Origin: an uncultured Clostridia bacterium
Lineage (GTDB): Bacteria; Bacillota; Clostridia; TANB77; CAG-508
Direction: 5' to 3'
Assembly: GCA_944390345.1 (NCBI GenBank)
Contig: CALXPP010000004.1
Coordinates: forward strand, 1 to 64,000
Length of the DNA stretch: 64,000 nucleotides
Shown here: in pieces, positions 28,461 to 38,180 of the stretch
How positions within the stretch are numbered: position 1 is the stretch's first letter
How the letters are laid out: each line of letters opens with the position of its first letter
Notes under the pieces: generated by a model
What the model saw: only the letters and a program-made list of their open reading frames with translations
Database searches by the model: none
What the model was told of the DNA's origin: nothing
Made by a program: the position numbers and the translations under genes

Positions 28461-28535
28461 CTAAATTATTCTTGTCATTTTTATTTTTGTTATATTAATT
28501 TTGTGTCCTCTCACACTGTCCGTATTCCATCGCAT
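28461..28535 (-). CDS. Possible 24-residue peptide downstream of the KAP NTPase
   Basis: ATG at 28535 opens 24 codons (MRWNTDSVRGHKINITKIKM then TRII) preceded by AAAGGAG at 4-5 nt. An overlapping ATG gives an 11-residue alternative (MEYGQCERTQN). It lies 95 nt after the KAP gene and before the terminator, in a 362-bp gap that is otherwise empty. The good ribosome-binding site is the only support; it could also be a leader or chance. Confidence 0.3.
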   Translation of the reverse strand: MRWNTDSVRGHKINITKIKMTRII

Positions 28536-28630
28536 CACTCTCCTTTGTTCTTTCTATGATTTTATTTTAATAATAAAACCTTAAATCAACCTTAAAAATT
28601 TGTGAATTATTTGTGATGCTTTTTCTATTT

Positions 28631-30637
28631 TTATAAATTATCTATATCATCTAAACTAAATTCTTTTTCTTCTTTGTTTACAAAGGCAGAAAATATAGAA
28701 TTTTTATATAAATCTATAATTGTATTTAAGTCATTTGCAAATTCTCTTAGCATAACTATTTTTATACTTACATCTTTACCCTTGCAGTAATCTTCTAAAA
28801 TTTGTTTTAATTTCTTTATAAAGTTTAGTTCTGGTTCTAATTCTTCTTTGTGTTTTTTAGCTCTATCTACCAGCATTTCTTTTATTAAAACTATATCTTC
28901 ATTACTAGCACAGGTAATTCTCTGAAACATTTGATATGCATCATAATGGTCAAATATTGGCTTATCCATACATTCGTTTGCAAATTTATCGTAAAATAAT
29001 TCCATTTTCATAGGAATACATTTAAATATTTCTTCTGCTTTTTCTCTATACATTTTATCTTCTAATTTTGCATTCAATTCGTGGAAATGTTTTATAATTT
29101 CTTCCATATCATCTCCAACATCAATTCCAATTCTAGATAGTTCTTCATCCAGATTATCACAATATTCTGAAGATTCTGAAGCTAAATCCATTCCTTCTAT
29201 AAAAGTAGCTTTAATAGTTTTCATATCATAATCTATTAAGCCTCTTCTTATAAAATAACTATAATATGCAAATAATTTTACAATTTCTATTAATTTTAAA
29301 GAACCATTTTTTACATCATCTAAGACTTCTTCTATTATTCCTGGAAATTGATCATCTGATATTTTCCAGTACTCTTCAGTAAGTAGTCTCTTATATCCTG
29401 GTAATTTTTCTGTATCTATAGTATTTATAATAACCTCCATATCTGTTTTAAAAGCTCTCATATCAAAAATCCTAGTTCTTACATATATTTCTATAAACTT
29501 AAAGAAACGATAATCAGCTTTAAAATTGAAATAGTAATTATTATCAAACTCTTTAATATAAAATTGCCTATTGTCCATTAATACTCTGGAAGAAACTAAA
29601 ATAGCTTTATATTCTTCGTTACTATTAATATTTACAAATTTATCTTTAGTAATTTTTCCAGCTTTAATTTCAAAAGATACAGCTATTGTAAAAATAAGCA
29701 TAGTTTGCAAAACTCTTAAATTTGTATTTGGATAAAATTTATTTACATTTTCAAAAACTTTTTTAAAATCATTTAATGCATGTTTTAAAATTCTTAAATT
29801 TCTAGTACCACTTTTTATAAAAGTACTAGTTATTAAATTTGTATGCTCTCTTAAAAAACGCATCAAATCTTGGTTTCCTTCATATCGCATAAGAAGACCA
29901 TCAATTATATAGTTAAATTTTGGAGCATAGTCAAAAGTCTCACCTATTAATTTTTCTTTTATTCTTTCGTAATCATTTGCTTTATCAAAAACATATTCTA
30001 TCTTTTCTCTAATTTTTTCAACCATTGGCTTGTCTGCCTTTAGTAGACTGCCTTCTTTATCTAATAGATAAGTTGCTATAAATGTTTTCATTTCTAGATT
30101 AGAGCTTTTTAATTTAGTAGATAATTCTTTTTCATTACATATTATTATAGTTTTAATATGGTCATGTTCTACAAAATTGTTTATATATCCTAAAATATCT
30201 ATAACATCTACATTTGCTCTTTCTAAGTCATCAAAGCACAAAACTTTATCGTTTGTAGCAAAGAAACTTGCATAATCTATTTTATCTCCATTTTGAGTAA
30301 CTCCAAAAAAATTTGCCATATCTAAACCTGTTTTTGCATACTCTGGAATTGTTGTTTGTCCGTGAGTTTCCATATATTTTCTCATATTTTTATCCATTAG
30401 CTGAGTTGTTTCTATAAAAATTTTCTTGCTAATATCTTCCAAATTTGAGATTCCATATAAAGACATATAAATAGTTGTATATTTTCTTCCATTTAATCTA
30501 AGTGATTCTATTTTATTTCTTATCTTATGGTTCCAGAAATAAGTTTTTCCACTACCCCATTCACCATTTATCATTATTGCATAATCTGTATAATCAGCTC
30601 TTACATAATCTAATATACTATCTACAAGTTCTTCCAT
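28631..30637 (-). CDS. KAP-type P-loop NTPase
   Basis: A 668-residue predicted ATPase. Walker A is GEWGSGKTYF (25-34) and Walker B is VLCFDDLERA (132-141), with the DDLER form typical of KAP-family STAND-like NTPases. The rest is helical (for example HDHIKTIIICNEKEL, RNLRILKHALNDFK) with no recognisable effector domain. Unlike many KAP proteins no transmembrane pair is visible in the N-terminal half. Relatives include phage-defence and membrane-associated signalling ATPases; no defence partner gene is next to it. The 19-nt gap to comFC suggests co-transcription. Confidence 0.75.
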   Translation of the reverse strand: MEELVDSILDYVRADYTDYAIMINGEWGSGKTYFWNHKIRNKIESLRLNGRKYTTIYMSLYGISNLEDISKKIFIETTQLMDKNMRKYMETHGQTTIPEYAKTGLDMANFFGVTQNGDKIDYASFFATNDKVLCFDDLERANVDVIDILGYINNFVEHDHIKTIIICNEKELSTKLKSSNLEMKTFIATYLLDKEGSLLKADKPMVEKIREKIEYVFDKANDYERIKEKLIGETFDYAPKFNYIIDGLLMRYEGNQDLMRFLREHTNLITSTFIKSGTRNLRILKHALNDFKKVFENVNKFYPNTNLRVLQTMLIFTIAVSFEIKAGKITKDKFVNINSNEEYKAILVSSRVLMDNRQFYIKEFDNNYYFNFKADYRFFKFIEIYVRTRIFDMRAFKTDMEVIINTIDTEKLPGYKRLLTEEYWKISDDQFPGIIEEVLDDVKNGSLKLIEIVKLFAYYSYFIRRGLIDYDMKTIKATFIEGMDLASESSEYCDNLDEELSRIGIDVGDDMEEIIKHFHELNAKLEDKMYREKAEEIFKCIPMKMELFYDKFANECMDKPIFDHYDAYQMFQRITCASNEDIVLIKEMLVDRAKKHKEELEPELNFIKKLKQILEDYCKGKDVSIKIVMLREFANDLNTIIDLYKNSIFSAFVNKEEKEFSLDDIDNL

Positions 30638-30655
30638 TTATTAAACCCTTTCTAC

Positions 30656-31327
30656 TTAATCTTTAGCCAGTACTAATACCAAAATATCTTTTGCACCAGC
30701 TTCTTTTAATTTCTTAGAGCACTCTCTAGCTGTCGCACCAGTTGTAAATATATCATCTAGTAAAATTACTCTTTTATTTTTTACTTTTTCTACTTTTTCT
30801 TTTTCAATATAAAATGCGTTTCTAATATTTCTACTTCTACCTGTTTTTAATAAACTACTTTGAGTTTTTATGTTTTCCTTTTTTTGTAGTAGATTTTCTG
30901 TTTCTATTTTTAATTCCTTAGAAATACCTTTAGCTACTAATTCAGTTTGATTATATCCTCTTTTTTTTAATTTTTGCCTACTCATTGGAACTGGAATAAT
31001 TATATCATAATTTAAAATATTTCTACATAAATTTTTATCTTTTAGTATAATTTCTACAAAAAAATTACTTATATATGGTCTGGCTTTAAATTTATAGTTT
31101 AACATTAATTTTCTTATAATATGTTTATATTCAAAAATATATACAAATTTATTGTAATATATATTTCTAACTTTTAGTATTTGAGCTTTTTTAAATTTTA
31201 TTATTCGCTTCTTACATAAATTACATATCCATTTATCTTCTTCCTTTGAATATAAATTTTGCATATCTTTTTTACAACTTACACAAATTGGTGGAAATAA
31301 AAAATTGAGAACAAATTCAATTAGCAT
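30656..31327 (-). CDS. comFC: ComFC-like phosphoribosyltransferase
   Basis: A 223-residue protein from MLIEFVLNFLFPPICVSC. The ATG at 31327 has AAAGGAG 4-5 nt upstream, which an in-frame TTG start eight codons earlier would absorb. It has an N-terminal zinc finger (CVSC ... CNLC) and a C-terminal PRTase domain with the PRPP loop VILLDDIFTTGATA. In naturally competent Firmicutes ComFC helps DNA uptake; here no other competence gene is near, so a scavenging or repair role is equally possible. Confidence 0.85.
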   Translation of the reverse strand: MLIEFVLNFLFPPICVSCKKDMQNLYSKEEDKWICNLCKKRIIKFKKAQILKVRNIYYNKFVYIFEYKHIIRKLMLNYKFKARPYISNFFVEIILKDKNLCRNILNYDIIIPVPMSRQKLKKRGYNQTELVAKGISKELKIETENLLQKKENIKTQSSLLKTGRSRNIRNAFYIEKEKVEKVKNKRVILLDDIFTTGATARECSKKLKEAGAKDILVLVLAKD

Positions 31328-31364
31328 AATTGCTCCTTTCTTTGCCCCCAATTTTAATTTCTTA

Positions 31365-34046
31365 TTATTTTAAAGTTTTAAGTCTTTCTTCTACCGTTTT
31401 TAGCATTTCTTTATAATTTTCCAGTTTTTTCTTTTCTTCTTCTACTTTTTCTTGCGGTGCTTTATTTATAAATCCTTCATTTGAAAGCATTTTTTCGCCT
31501 CTTAAAACCTCTGCTTCTAATCTTTTCTTCTCTTTTTCTAGTCTTTCTATCTCTTCTTCTATATTTACCAAGTCTTCAAAAGGTATAAAAGCCTTTAAAT
31601 CCTCTACTACTATTGAAATAGCCTTTTCATCTATTCCAGAAAGATCTTTTTGAAGTTTTATTTCATTTGCAAAAGCTAATTTACTTAAAAAGTCTTTTGC
31701 TTCTTGTAATTCTTTTTCCAAATTATCTGTTACTAAAATTAATTTTGATTTTTTAGAAGGATGTACATTCATATTTGTTCTTACATTTCTAATTTCTGTA
31801 ATTAATTTTTTTAGTTTCTCTATTATTTGTTCTTCTTTTTCAAATTGATATTCTTTTTTTATTGCTGGCCAATTACTTACCATTAAATCTGTTTTATTAC
31901 CTACTAATTTACTATAAATTTCTGAAGTAACAAAAGGCATAAATGGATGTAATAATTTTAAAGCTATTCCAAAGACTCTATTTAAAACTGTACATACTAA
32001 AGCTTTTTCTTCATAAACCTCACTATATAGTCTTGGTTTTACCATTTCTATATACCAATCACAAAATTCATTCCAAATAAAGCTATAAATTTTGTCTAAA
32101 GCAACTCCTAAATCATAATTTTCAATGTTGTGAGTAACTTCTTTAACTAATTTATCTAATTTATTTAAAATCCACTTATCTTCTATTTTTAGTAAAGCTG
32201 TATTGTAAACTTGTTTTTCTTCATCAAAAATTTCTTTTGAAAGCTCAATTATATCTTCATCTTTTACTAAATTCATAGTAATAAATTTTGCTGCATTCCA
32301 AATCTTGTTTGCAAAATTTGAAGCTTGTTCTAGCTTTTCTGGCATATAACGAATGTCGTTTCCAGCAGTAGTTCCACTTATTAGAGAAAACCTTAAACTA
32401 TCTGTTCCGTATTTTTCTATAACATCTATAGGATCAATTCCGTTACCTAAGGTTTTACTCATCTTTCTTCCTTGACTGTCTCTTACAATGCCATGTATTA
32501 GAATGTCTGAAAAAGGTTTTTCTTTCATAAGCTCTAAACCAGAAAAAATCATTCTAGCTACCCAAAAGAAAATAATATCATAACCTGTAACTAGTACATT
32601 TGTTGGATAAAACTCCTTTAAATCTTCTGCTTCTTTATTTGGCCAACCAAGAGTTGAAAAAGGCCACAAAGCAGAGCTAAACCAAGTATCTAAAGTATCT
32701 TTATCTTGATGTAGATGTGTTCCTCCACATTTCTCACATTTTTCTACTGGTGTTTTTGAAATATTAATATGATCACAATCTTCACAATAATATGCTGGTA
32801 TTCTATGTCCCCACCATAATTGTCTTGATATACACCAATCTTGAATATTTTCCATCCAATTAAAATATATTTTTTCGTATCTTTTTGGAACAAATTTAAT
32901 ACTACCATTTTTTACAGCTTCTATTGCTGGTTCTGCTAAAGGCTTCATTTTTACAAACCATTGCTCAGAAATTTTTGGCTCTATTGTACTTTTGCATCTC
33001 TCACATTTTCCTACATTATGTGTATAAGGTTCAACTTTTACTAAAGCACCTATTTCTTTTAACTTTTCTACTATTTTTTCTCTAGCATCTTTTAGTTCCA
33101 TACCAGCATATTCTGGTTTTAAATTTCCCATTTTAAAGTTTTTATCAAAAACTTCTACAATCTCTAAATTGTGTCTTAAACCAGCTTGGTAATCATTCAT
33201 ATCGTGTGCAGGAGTAATTTTAACACAGCCTGTTCCAAAATCTTTTTCTACAAATTCATCTGCTATTATAGGTATTTCCTTATCCATAATAGGTAAAATA
33301 CAGGTTTTTCCTACTATATCTTTATATCTGTCATCATATGGATGTACTGCAACTGCTGTATCTCCTAACATTGTTTCAGGTCTTGTAGTTGCTACTATTA
33401 CATATCTATCTTCTCCTTTTATTTTATAGCGAATATGCCATAAATAAGAAGCTTCTTCCTTATACTCTACTTCAGCATCAGAAATAGAAGTATTGCAACT
33501 AGTACACCAGTTTACCATTCTTTTTCCTTTATAAATTAAGCCTTTGTTGTAAAGATTTACAAATTCTTCTAGTACTGCATCTGACATTCCTTCATCTAAA
33601 GTAAATCTTTTTCTATCCCAATCACAAGAGCAACCAAGTTTTCTTTGTTGTTCCATAATAGTACCACCATATAGATGAGTCCATTCCCAAGCTTCTTCTA
33701 TAAATTTTTCTCTTCCTAAATCCTGCTTTGTTTTTCCTTCTTCTTTTAATTTTTGTACTACTTTCATCTCTGTTGAAATAGAAGCATGATCTGTACCTGG
33801 TAACCAAAGTGTTCTATATCCTTGCATTCTTTTAAAACGAACTAAAATATCTTGCAGAGTATCATCTAAAGCATGTCCCATATGAAGCTTTCCAGTAACA
33901 TTTGGTGGCGGCATCATAACACAAAAAGTTTCTTTGGTTTTATTCTCTAAAGGTTTAAAATATCCATTTTCTTCCCACTCTTTATATAAACGGTCTTCAA
34001 AATCTTTTGGATTAAACTTATCTTTCATCTTATGGTTTTCAAACAT
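31365..34046 (-). CDS. valS: Valyl-tRNA synthetase
   Basis: An 893-residue class I synthetase with HIGH-type motif PNVTGKLHMGHAL (48-60), KMSKS-type motif GRKMSKTLGNG, an editing domain (VATTRPETMLGDTAVAVHP), an anticodon-binding domain and a C-terminal coiled coil rich in Glu/Lys (EEEIERLEKEKKRLEAEV). It is the second gene of a T-box operon. Confidence 0.98.
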   Translation of the reverse strand: MFENHKMKDKFNPKDFEDRLYKEWEENGYFKPLENKTKETFCVMMPPPNVTGKLHMGHALDDTLQDILVRFKRMQGYRTLWLPGTDHASISTEMKVVQKLKEEGKTKQDLGREKFIEEAWEWTHLYGGTIMEQQRKLGCSCDWDRKRFTLDEGMSDAVLEEFVNLYNKGLIYKGKRMVNWCTSCNTSISDAEVEYKEEASYLWHIRYKIKGEDRYVIVATTRPETMLGDTAVAVHPYDDRYKDIVGKTCILPIMDKEIPIIADEFVEKDFGTGCVKITPAHDMNDYQAGLRHNLEIVEVFDKNFKMGNLKPEYAGMELKDAREKIVEKLKEIGALVKVEPYTHNVGKCERCKSTIEPKISEQWFVKMKPLAEPAIEAVKNGSIKFVPKRYEKIYFNWMENIQDWCISRQLWWGHRIPAYYCEDCDHINISKTPVEKCEKCGGTHLHQDKDTLDTWFSSALWPFSTLGWPNKEAEDLKEFYPTNVLVTGYDIIFFWVARMIFSGLELMKEKPFSDILIHGIVRDSQGRKMSKTLGNGIDPIDVIEKYGTDSLRFSLISGTTAGNDIRYMPEKLEQASNFANKIWNAAKFITMNLVKDEDIIELSKEIFDEEKQVYNTALLKIEDKWILNKLDKLVKEVTHNIENYDLGVALDKIYSFIWNEFCDWYIEMVKPRLYSEVYEEKALVCTVLNRVFGIALKLLHPFMPFVTSEIYSKLVGNKTDLMVSNWPAIKKEYQFEKEEQIIEKLKKLITEIRNVRTNMNVHPSKKSKLILVTDNLEKELQEAKDFLSKLAFANEIKLQKDLSGIDEKAISIVVEDLKAFIPFEDLVNIEEEIERLEKEKKRLEAEVLRGEKMLSNEGFINKAPQEKVEEEKKKLENYKEMLKTVEERLKTLK

Positions 34047-34073
34047 TTTTATTACCTCCTTGTTTACTTTAAT

Positions 34074-34547
34074 TTATTTATTAGCTCCATTTAAAATTAT
34101 GTTCTCTATATTATCTATAGCATCACTTTGTATTTCAAATCCCATCTGCACAGTTTCTAAAAGAGTTTCTTTTGAGGCCTCTTCACACTCATTAATATTT
34201 TTAAATAAATTTAGCTCATGTCTACTATGTGAAGATAATAGCTCTAAAGGTGTTTTCAAATCTAATTCTTTAAACATCTGCTCTTTTATTCCTATTTCTC
34301 TTAAAACTTTTTTCTTTTTTGATATTGCTTTTGCTCCTGCTTTTATTTTATCTCTTTCTTTTTCGGTTAATCTATCTAAAAAATTTAGCATTTTTACTGC
34401 AATTTCATTTAATTTACTTTCTTCTTCTGGAATAGAATATCCACAAGCTCTTAATATTGCAATTTCTTCATCTTTATCTAGATTTGCTACTCTTCTTTCT
34501 TCATAAATAATTTTTATTGGGTCTACAAAATCTTTTTCTGTTTCCAT
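34074..34547 (-). CDS. Unknown helical protein co-transcribed with valS
   Basis: A 157-residue, charged, mostly helical protein with no signal or membrane segment. I start it at METEKDFVDP (ATG 34547) because GGAGG lies 5 nt upstream; a further ATG four codons earlier overlaps that site. It sits directly behind the valine T-box terminator and 27 nt before valS, so it is produced only when valine charging is low. No family was recognised. Confidence 0.7.
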   Translation of the reverse strand: METEKDFVDPIKIIYEERRVANLDKDEEIAILRACGYSIPEEESKLNEIAVKMLNFLDRLTEKERDKIKAGAKAISKKKKVLREIGIKEQMFKELDLKTPLELLSSHSRHELNLFKNINECEEASKETLLETVQMGFEIQSDAIDNIENIILNGANK

Positions 34548-34595
34548 ATATTCCTCCATTTTTTATTTCATCTTTTGTATAATTTTTAGTTTATA

Positions 34596-34845
34596 AAACA
34601 AAAAATTCACCCTAAAACAAGGGCGAATTTAAATCCACGGTACCACCTTTATTATTATAATTTTTTATAATATCTCTTTGTTTTTAACGCTGACTTCAGC
34701 GGATAAACTTAAAGTTATTTTCAGTTTATCAGCTCCAAAGTTACTTCAATTAGCTTTTCTATAAGAAGCTTTCAGCCTAAGACTTCTTTTCTCTTTTATA
34801 GCTAGTTTTAATCTACTACTCTTCTTCATAGCTTTTTTTATGATA
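34596..34845 (-). promoter_or_regulatory. T-box riboswitch, valine-specific
   Basis: The T-box sequence AGGTGGTACCGTGG (complement of 34635-34648) is followed by terminator AAATTCGCCCT ... AGGGTGAATTT and TTTTTT (34597-34630). In stem I the codon one base before CTTTGGAG is GTA (complement of 34742-34744), a valine specifier, agreeing with valS downstream. GCTGA-AGTCAGC is the stem II/III region. Uncharged tRNA-Val should permit readthrough into the 157-residue gene and valS. Confidence 0.95.
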
Positions 34846-34850
34846 TATAG

Positions 34851-34879
34851 ATAATAACATAATTTTTCTTAATTTACAA
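34851..34879 (-). promoter_or_regulatory. Promoter of the valS operon
   Basis: TTGTAA (complement of 34874-34879), a 17-nt spacer and TATTAT (complement of 34851-34856), just upstream of the T-box. Confidence 0.7.
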
Positions 34880-34889
34880 TACCTTTTTA

Positions 34890-35828
34890 TTAATTAATAT
34901 TTAATTCGTTCATTCTTTTTACAAACTCACTTGCAATTTGTATTGGATAATCTATCATATTGTAGTATTTATATAATTCATCAAATTGCATTACTCTTCG
35001 TATTTTTGGAGCTTCAAAGGTATTAGAATTTATTATTGCAAAATATATTCTATTTCCTTCACATTTAAATTGTAGCCCCTTTTTTTCTAAGGCTTTATCT
35101 GAAAAATCTATAAATTTTTCTATTATGTCTGATGTTAATAATTCCATTGTTTTTACTTTATCTAATTCCATTGCAAAACAATCAAATCTTTTTTCGAATT
35201 CAGCAGAATCTAATTCTATTCTTGTTTCAGAAAATTCTCTAAGCTTGCTGTTTTTACAAATAATAAAACTAGCTAATAAAAAAGTTGGTAACTCAAGTAC
35301 TCCATAAAAACCAGAAAAAGTTGTAACTAAGCTTCTTGTAGTATTTCCATCACTATCTGTACTTTCTTGCCATTCCTGAGTTCTAACCTCTGACATTTCC
35401 ACAGAAATTCCATTTTCCAGCTTTCCACATATATAATCTTCTGAACTAAAAATATCATAGTATAAATTGAACTTTGATTTTCTATAATTAGTTTCACTAA
35501 TTCCATAATCTGGATTATAGTTTAAATTACTATCTACTCCTCTTATAATCTCTGCTATTACATTTGCTTTATACATTTTATTATATAAAGAATTAGTAGA
35601 TTTTCTTGCAAATATTATAAATGCTATTAGTTCTATAAATACTAGAAAAAATAGTAATATAAAAAGTCCTTCATTAGTTTTTCCTAAGTTAAATCCTAAA
35701 AATATTGTAAAAATAATAACAAAAATAAATATTATAGTTTTTACCATTCTATCTTTTTTTAAAGATTCTAGTTTATCATTATTTTTTGCATAAACTTCAT
35801 TATATACTTCTGTAAAACTTCTTTTCAT
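34890..35828 (-). CDS. DUF3137-like membrane protein
   Basis: A 312-residue protein with two adjacent transmembrane segments (about 29-47 and 55-73) and a long soluble C-terminal part. The layout and the TTFSGFYGVLEL segment fit the DUF3137 family of unknown function. It is encoded just after a small membrane protein (25-nt gap), probably in the same operon. Confidence 0.6.
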   Translation of the reverse strand: MKRSFTEVYNEVYAKNNDKLESLKKDRMVKTIIFIFVIIFTIFLGFNLGKTNEGLFILLFFLVFIELIAFIIFARKSTNSLYNKMYKANVIAEIIRGVDSNLNYNPDYGISETNYRKSKFNLYYDIFSSEDYICGKLENGISVEMSEVRTQEWQESTDSDGNTTRSLVTTFSGFYGVLELPTFLLASFIICKNSKLREFSETRIELDSAEFEKRFDCFAMELDKVKTMELLTSDIIEKFIDFSDKALEKKGLQFKCEGNRIYFAIINSNTFEAPKIRRVMQFDELYKYYNMIDYPIQIASEFVKRMNELNIN

Positions 35829-35853
35829 ATTTTCCTCTTATTCTTTTACTAAT

Positions 35854-36210
35854 CTAAATTAATCCAAAAGTAACAATAATTATAGATGCTGTAGTAATTA
35901 CACCTAAAATTAATAAAGGAACTGTCCATAATTTTACTAAATACATTCTTTCTGCTAATCTTTTATAGCTTTTTACATCTTTTTCTAAAACATTTTTTAA
36001 TACTGTATCCATTATTAAAATAAAAATTGCAGAAAGCATTGTAGTCGCATAATTCATATTTATTGAATACGCAAAAATAAATATTAACTGAAAAGATAAG
36101 GCATAGCTAAATAAATCATACCATATAAATAAATTTTTAACATTTCTCTCTGTAATACCTTCATTTCCTGCTACAACACTAGAATATATATCTCTTACTT
36201 TTTTTCCCAT
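35854..36210 (-). CDS. Small multi-pass membrane protein
   Basis: 118 residues with about three or four hydrophobic segments (roughly 28-50, 53-70 and 90-117) and a basic stretch (EKDVKSYKRLAERMY) between them. It precedes the DUF3137-like gene. I do not recognise the family. Confidence 0.6.
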   Translation of the reverse strand: MGKKVRDIYSSVVAGNEGITERNVKNLFIWYDLFSYALSFQLIFIFAYSINMNYATTMLSAIFILIMDTVLKNVLEKDVKSYKRLAERMYLVKLWTVPLLILGVITTASIIIVTFGLI

Positions 36211-36320
36211 TTTTACTCTCCTTTTCTTTTGTTTGGATAATTATATTTATATTTTAACTAATATATATTTTTTTATCAATAAAAAATACAATTTTTATAA
36301 ATAATCATCTTTTTGCAATT

Positions 36321-37232
36321 TTAATTCATTTCTACAGTTCCTATTATACTACTTATATCTTCAATTTTATGCTTTTGCATATATTTTTCTATTCCCTCTA
36401 CCACCTTAATACTAGTTTCCGGATCGTAGAAATTTCCAGAACCTATTGAAACAGCTGTTGCACCTGCAAGCATAAATTCAATAGCATCTTCTCCTGTCAT
36501 AATTCCACCTAAACCTAAAATTGGTATTTTTACTGCTTGAGCTATTTGATATACCATTCTAACAGCTACTGGTCTTACGGCTGGTCCAGATAAACCACCT
36601 GTATTATTTGCAAGTACTGGTTTTCTTTTATCTATGTCAATTTTCATTCCAAGTAATGTATTTATTGCTGATATTCCATCTGCACCAGCATCTTCTGCCC
36701 CTTTAGCAGGCTGAGTAATATCTGTTACATTTGGTGTTAGTTTTACAATTAGAGGTTTTCTATCTAACACTTTTCTAACTTTAGAAGTTACTTCTTTTAC
36801 TCCTTCATAAGTCATTCCAAAAGCTAAGCAACCAGCTTTTACATTTGGACAAGACAAATTAAGCTCAACACCATCTATGTCTAAATCATTTAAGATTTTG
36901 CAAAGTTCTACATATTCATCAATTGTACTTCCACAAGCATTTACAATTATTTTTGTATCAAATTCTCTAAGCCAAGGTAAATCATATTTTGCAAAATATT
37001 CAACACCAGGATTTTGAAGTCCTATACTATTTAACATTCCACTTGGAGTTTCACAAACTCTTGGTGGCTTATTTCCTGGTCTTGCTTTTAAAGAAGTACC
37101 TTTTGTAATAATTCCTCCTAATTTATTTAAATCTATAAAATTAGAATATTCTCTTCCATATCCAAATGTACCTGAAGCAACAGTTACAGGATTTTTCATT
37201 TCTATTCCTGCTAAATTAATTTTTGTATTCAT
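36321..37232 (-). CDS. pyrD: Dihydroorotate dehydrogenase B, catalytic subunit
   Basis: Oxidises dihydroorotate in pyrimidine synthesis; the FMN subunit of the PyrD-PyrK heterotetramer. A 303-residue type 1B enzyme with MKNPVTVASGTFGYG, catalytic Cys in ELNLSCPNVKAGC and the FMN-binding GLGGIMTGEDAIEFM. The NAD-linked form is indicated by the neighbouring pyrK. AGGAGG lies 6-7 nt before the ATG. It is the last gene of the operon. Confidence 0.97.
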   Translation of the reverse strand: MNTKINLAGIEMKNPVTVASGTFGYGREYSNFIDLNKLGGIITKGTSLKARPGNKPPRVCETPSGMLNSIGLQNPGVEYFAKYDLPWLREFDTKIIVNACGSTIDEYVELCKILNDLDIDGVELNLSCPNVKAGCLAFGMTYEGVKEVTSKVRKVLDRKPLIVKLTPNVTDITQPAKGAEDAGADGISAINTLLGMKIDIDKRKPVLANNTGGLSGPAVRPVAVRMVYQIAQAVKIPILGLGGIMTGEDAIEFMLAGATAVSIGSGNFYDPETSIKVVEGIEKYMQKHKIEDISSIIGTVEMN

Positions 37233-37339
37233 ATTTTCCTCCTTATATTTTGGATTTTTATTTAACTTAATTTCTTCTAATTGTTTTTCTAATGATATAT
37301 TACTTACATTGTCAATAAAATTTTTTACTTATTCTCCTA

Positions 37340-38116
37340 TTAAATTTCAACATCAGTTGCTTTAAATACAGGGCCTTCTTTACAAACATGACCATATCTT
37401 GGCTCTTTACCAGAAATAACTTTAACAGCACAACCTAAACAAGCTCCTATTCCACAGCCCATTCTTTCTTCTAAAGATATTTCACAAGGAATATTTTCTT
37501 CTAAAACAAAAGCTTGTACTGCTTTTAGCATTGGAAGAGGTCCACAAGCAAATATTATATCTGGCTTTTCTTTTTTACAATCCTCTTTTAATACATCTAG
37601 TGCAAATCCTTTTTGCTTATATGAGCCATCATCTGTTGTAATTACTACTTTATTACAAACATCTTCAAACTCTTTTTCTAGTGTAACTAAGTCTTTATTC
37701 CTAAATCCCATATACATAGTTACATCAGCTTTTCCTTTTAACTGTTTTGCAAGCTCATATAATGGATATGTACCAATTCCACCACCTATAATAGCTACTT
37801 TTTTATAATTATCTACTGAAAAAGTACCATAGCCTAAAGGACCTAAAACATTAATTACATCTCCTACTTTTTTCTCAGATAAAATCTCTGTTCCTTTTCC
37901 CTTTACTTGAAATATTATTTCTATTTTATCGTCATCAATACTATAAATACTAATAGGTCTTCTTAAAAATGGCTCTCCTGTTGTAGAAACTTGAATCTCG
38001 ATAAAATTTCCAGCTTTTGCTGTTTTAGCAATAGGTTCTGCTTTTAAAGTAAATTTGTAAATTCCTTCAATTATTTTTTCTTTTTTCAAAATCTCACAGT
38101 CTAATTTTATTGGCAT
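37340..38116 (-). CDS. pyrK: Dihydroorotate dehydrogenase B, electron-transfer subunit
   Basis: 258 residues from MPIKLDCEILKKE; the ATG at 38116 has GGAGG 7 nt upstream, while an ATG seven codons earlier would include it. FAD site EPFLRRPISIYS, NAD site VAIIGGGIGTYPLYEL, and the [2Fe-2S] cysteines in ERMGCGIGACLGCAVKV plus GHVCKEGPVF are all present. It passes electrons from PyrD to NAD. Confidence 0.97.
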   Translation of the reverse strand: MPIKLDCEILKKEKIIEGIYKFTLKAEPIAKTAKAGNFIEIQVSTTGEPFLRRPISIYSIDDDKIEIIFQVKGKGTEILSEKKVGDVINVLGPLGYGTFSVDNYKKVAIIGGGIGTYPLYELAKQLKGKADVTMYMGFRNKDLVTLEKEFEDVCNKVVITTDDGSYKQKGFALDVLKEDCKKEKPDIIFACGPLPMLKAVQAFVLEENIPCEISLEERMGCGIGACLGCAVKVISGKEPRYGHVCKEGPVFKATDVEI

Positions 38117-38180
38117 CTTTTTTCCTCCTTTATCCAATTAAATTTTTATATTTATTATCATATTTTCCATATCCTAAACA

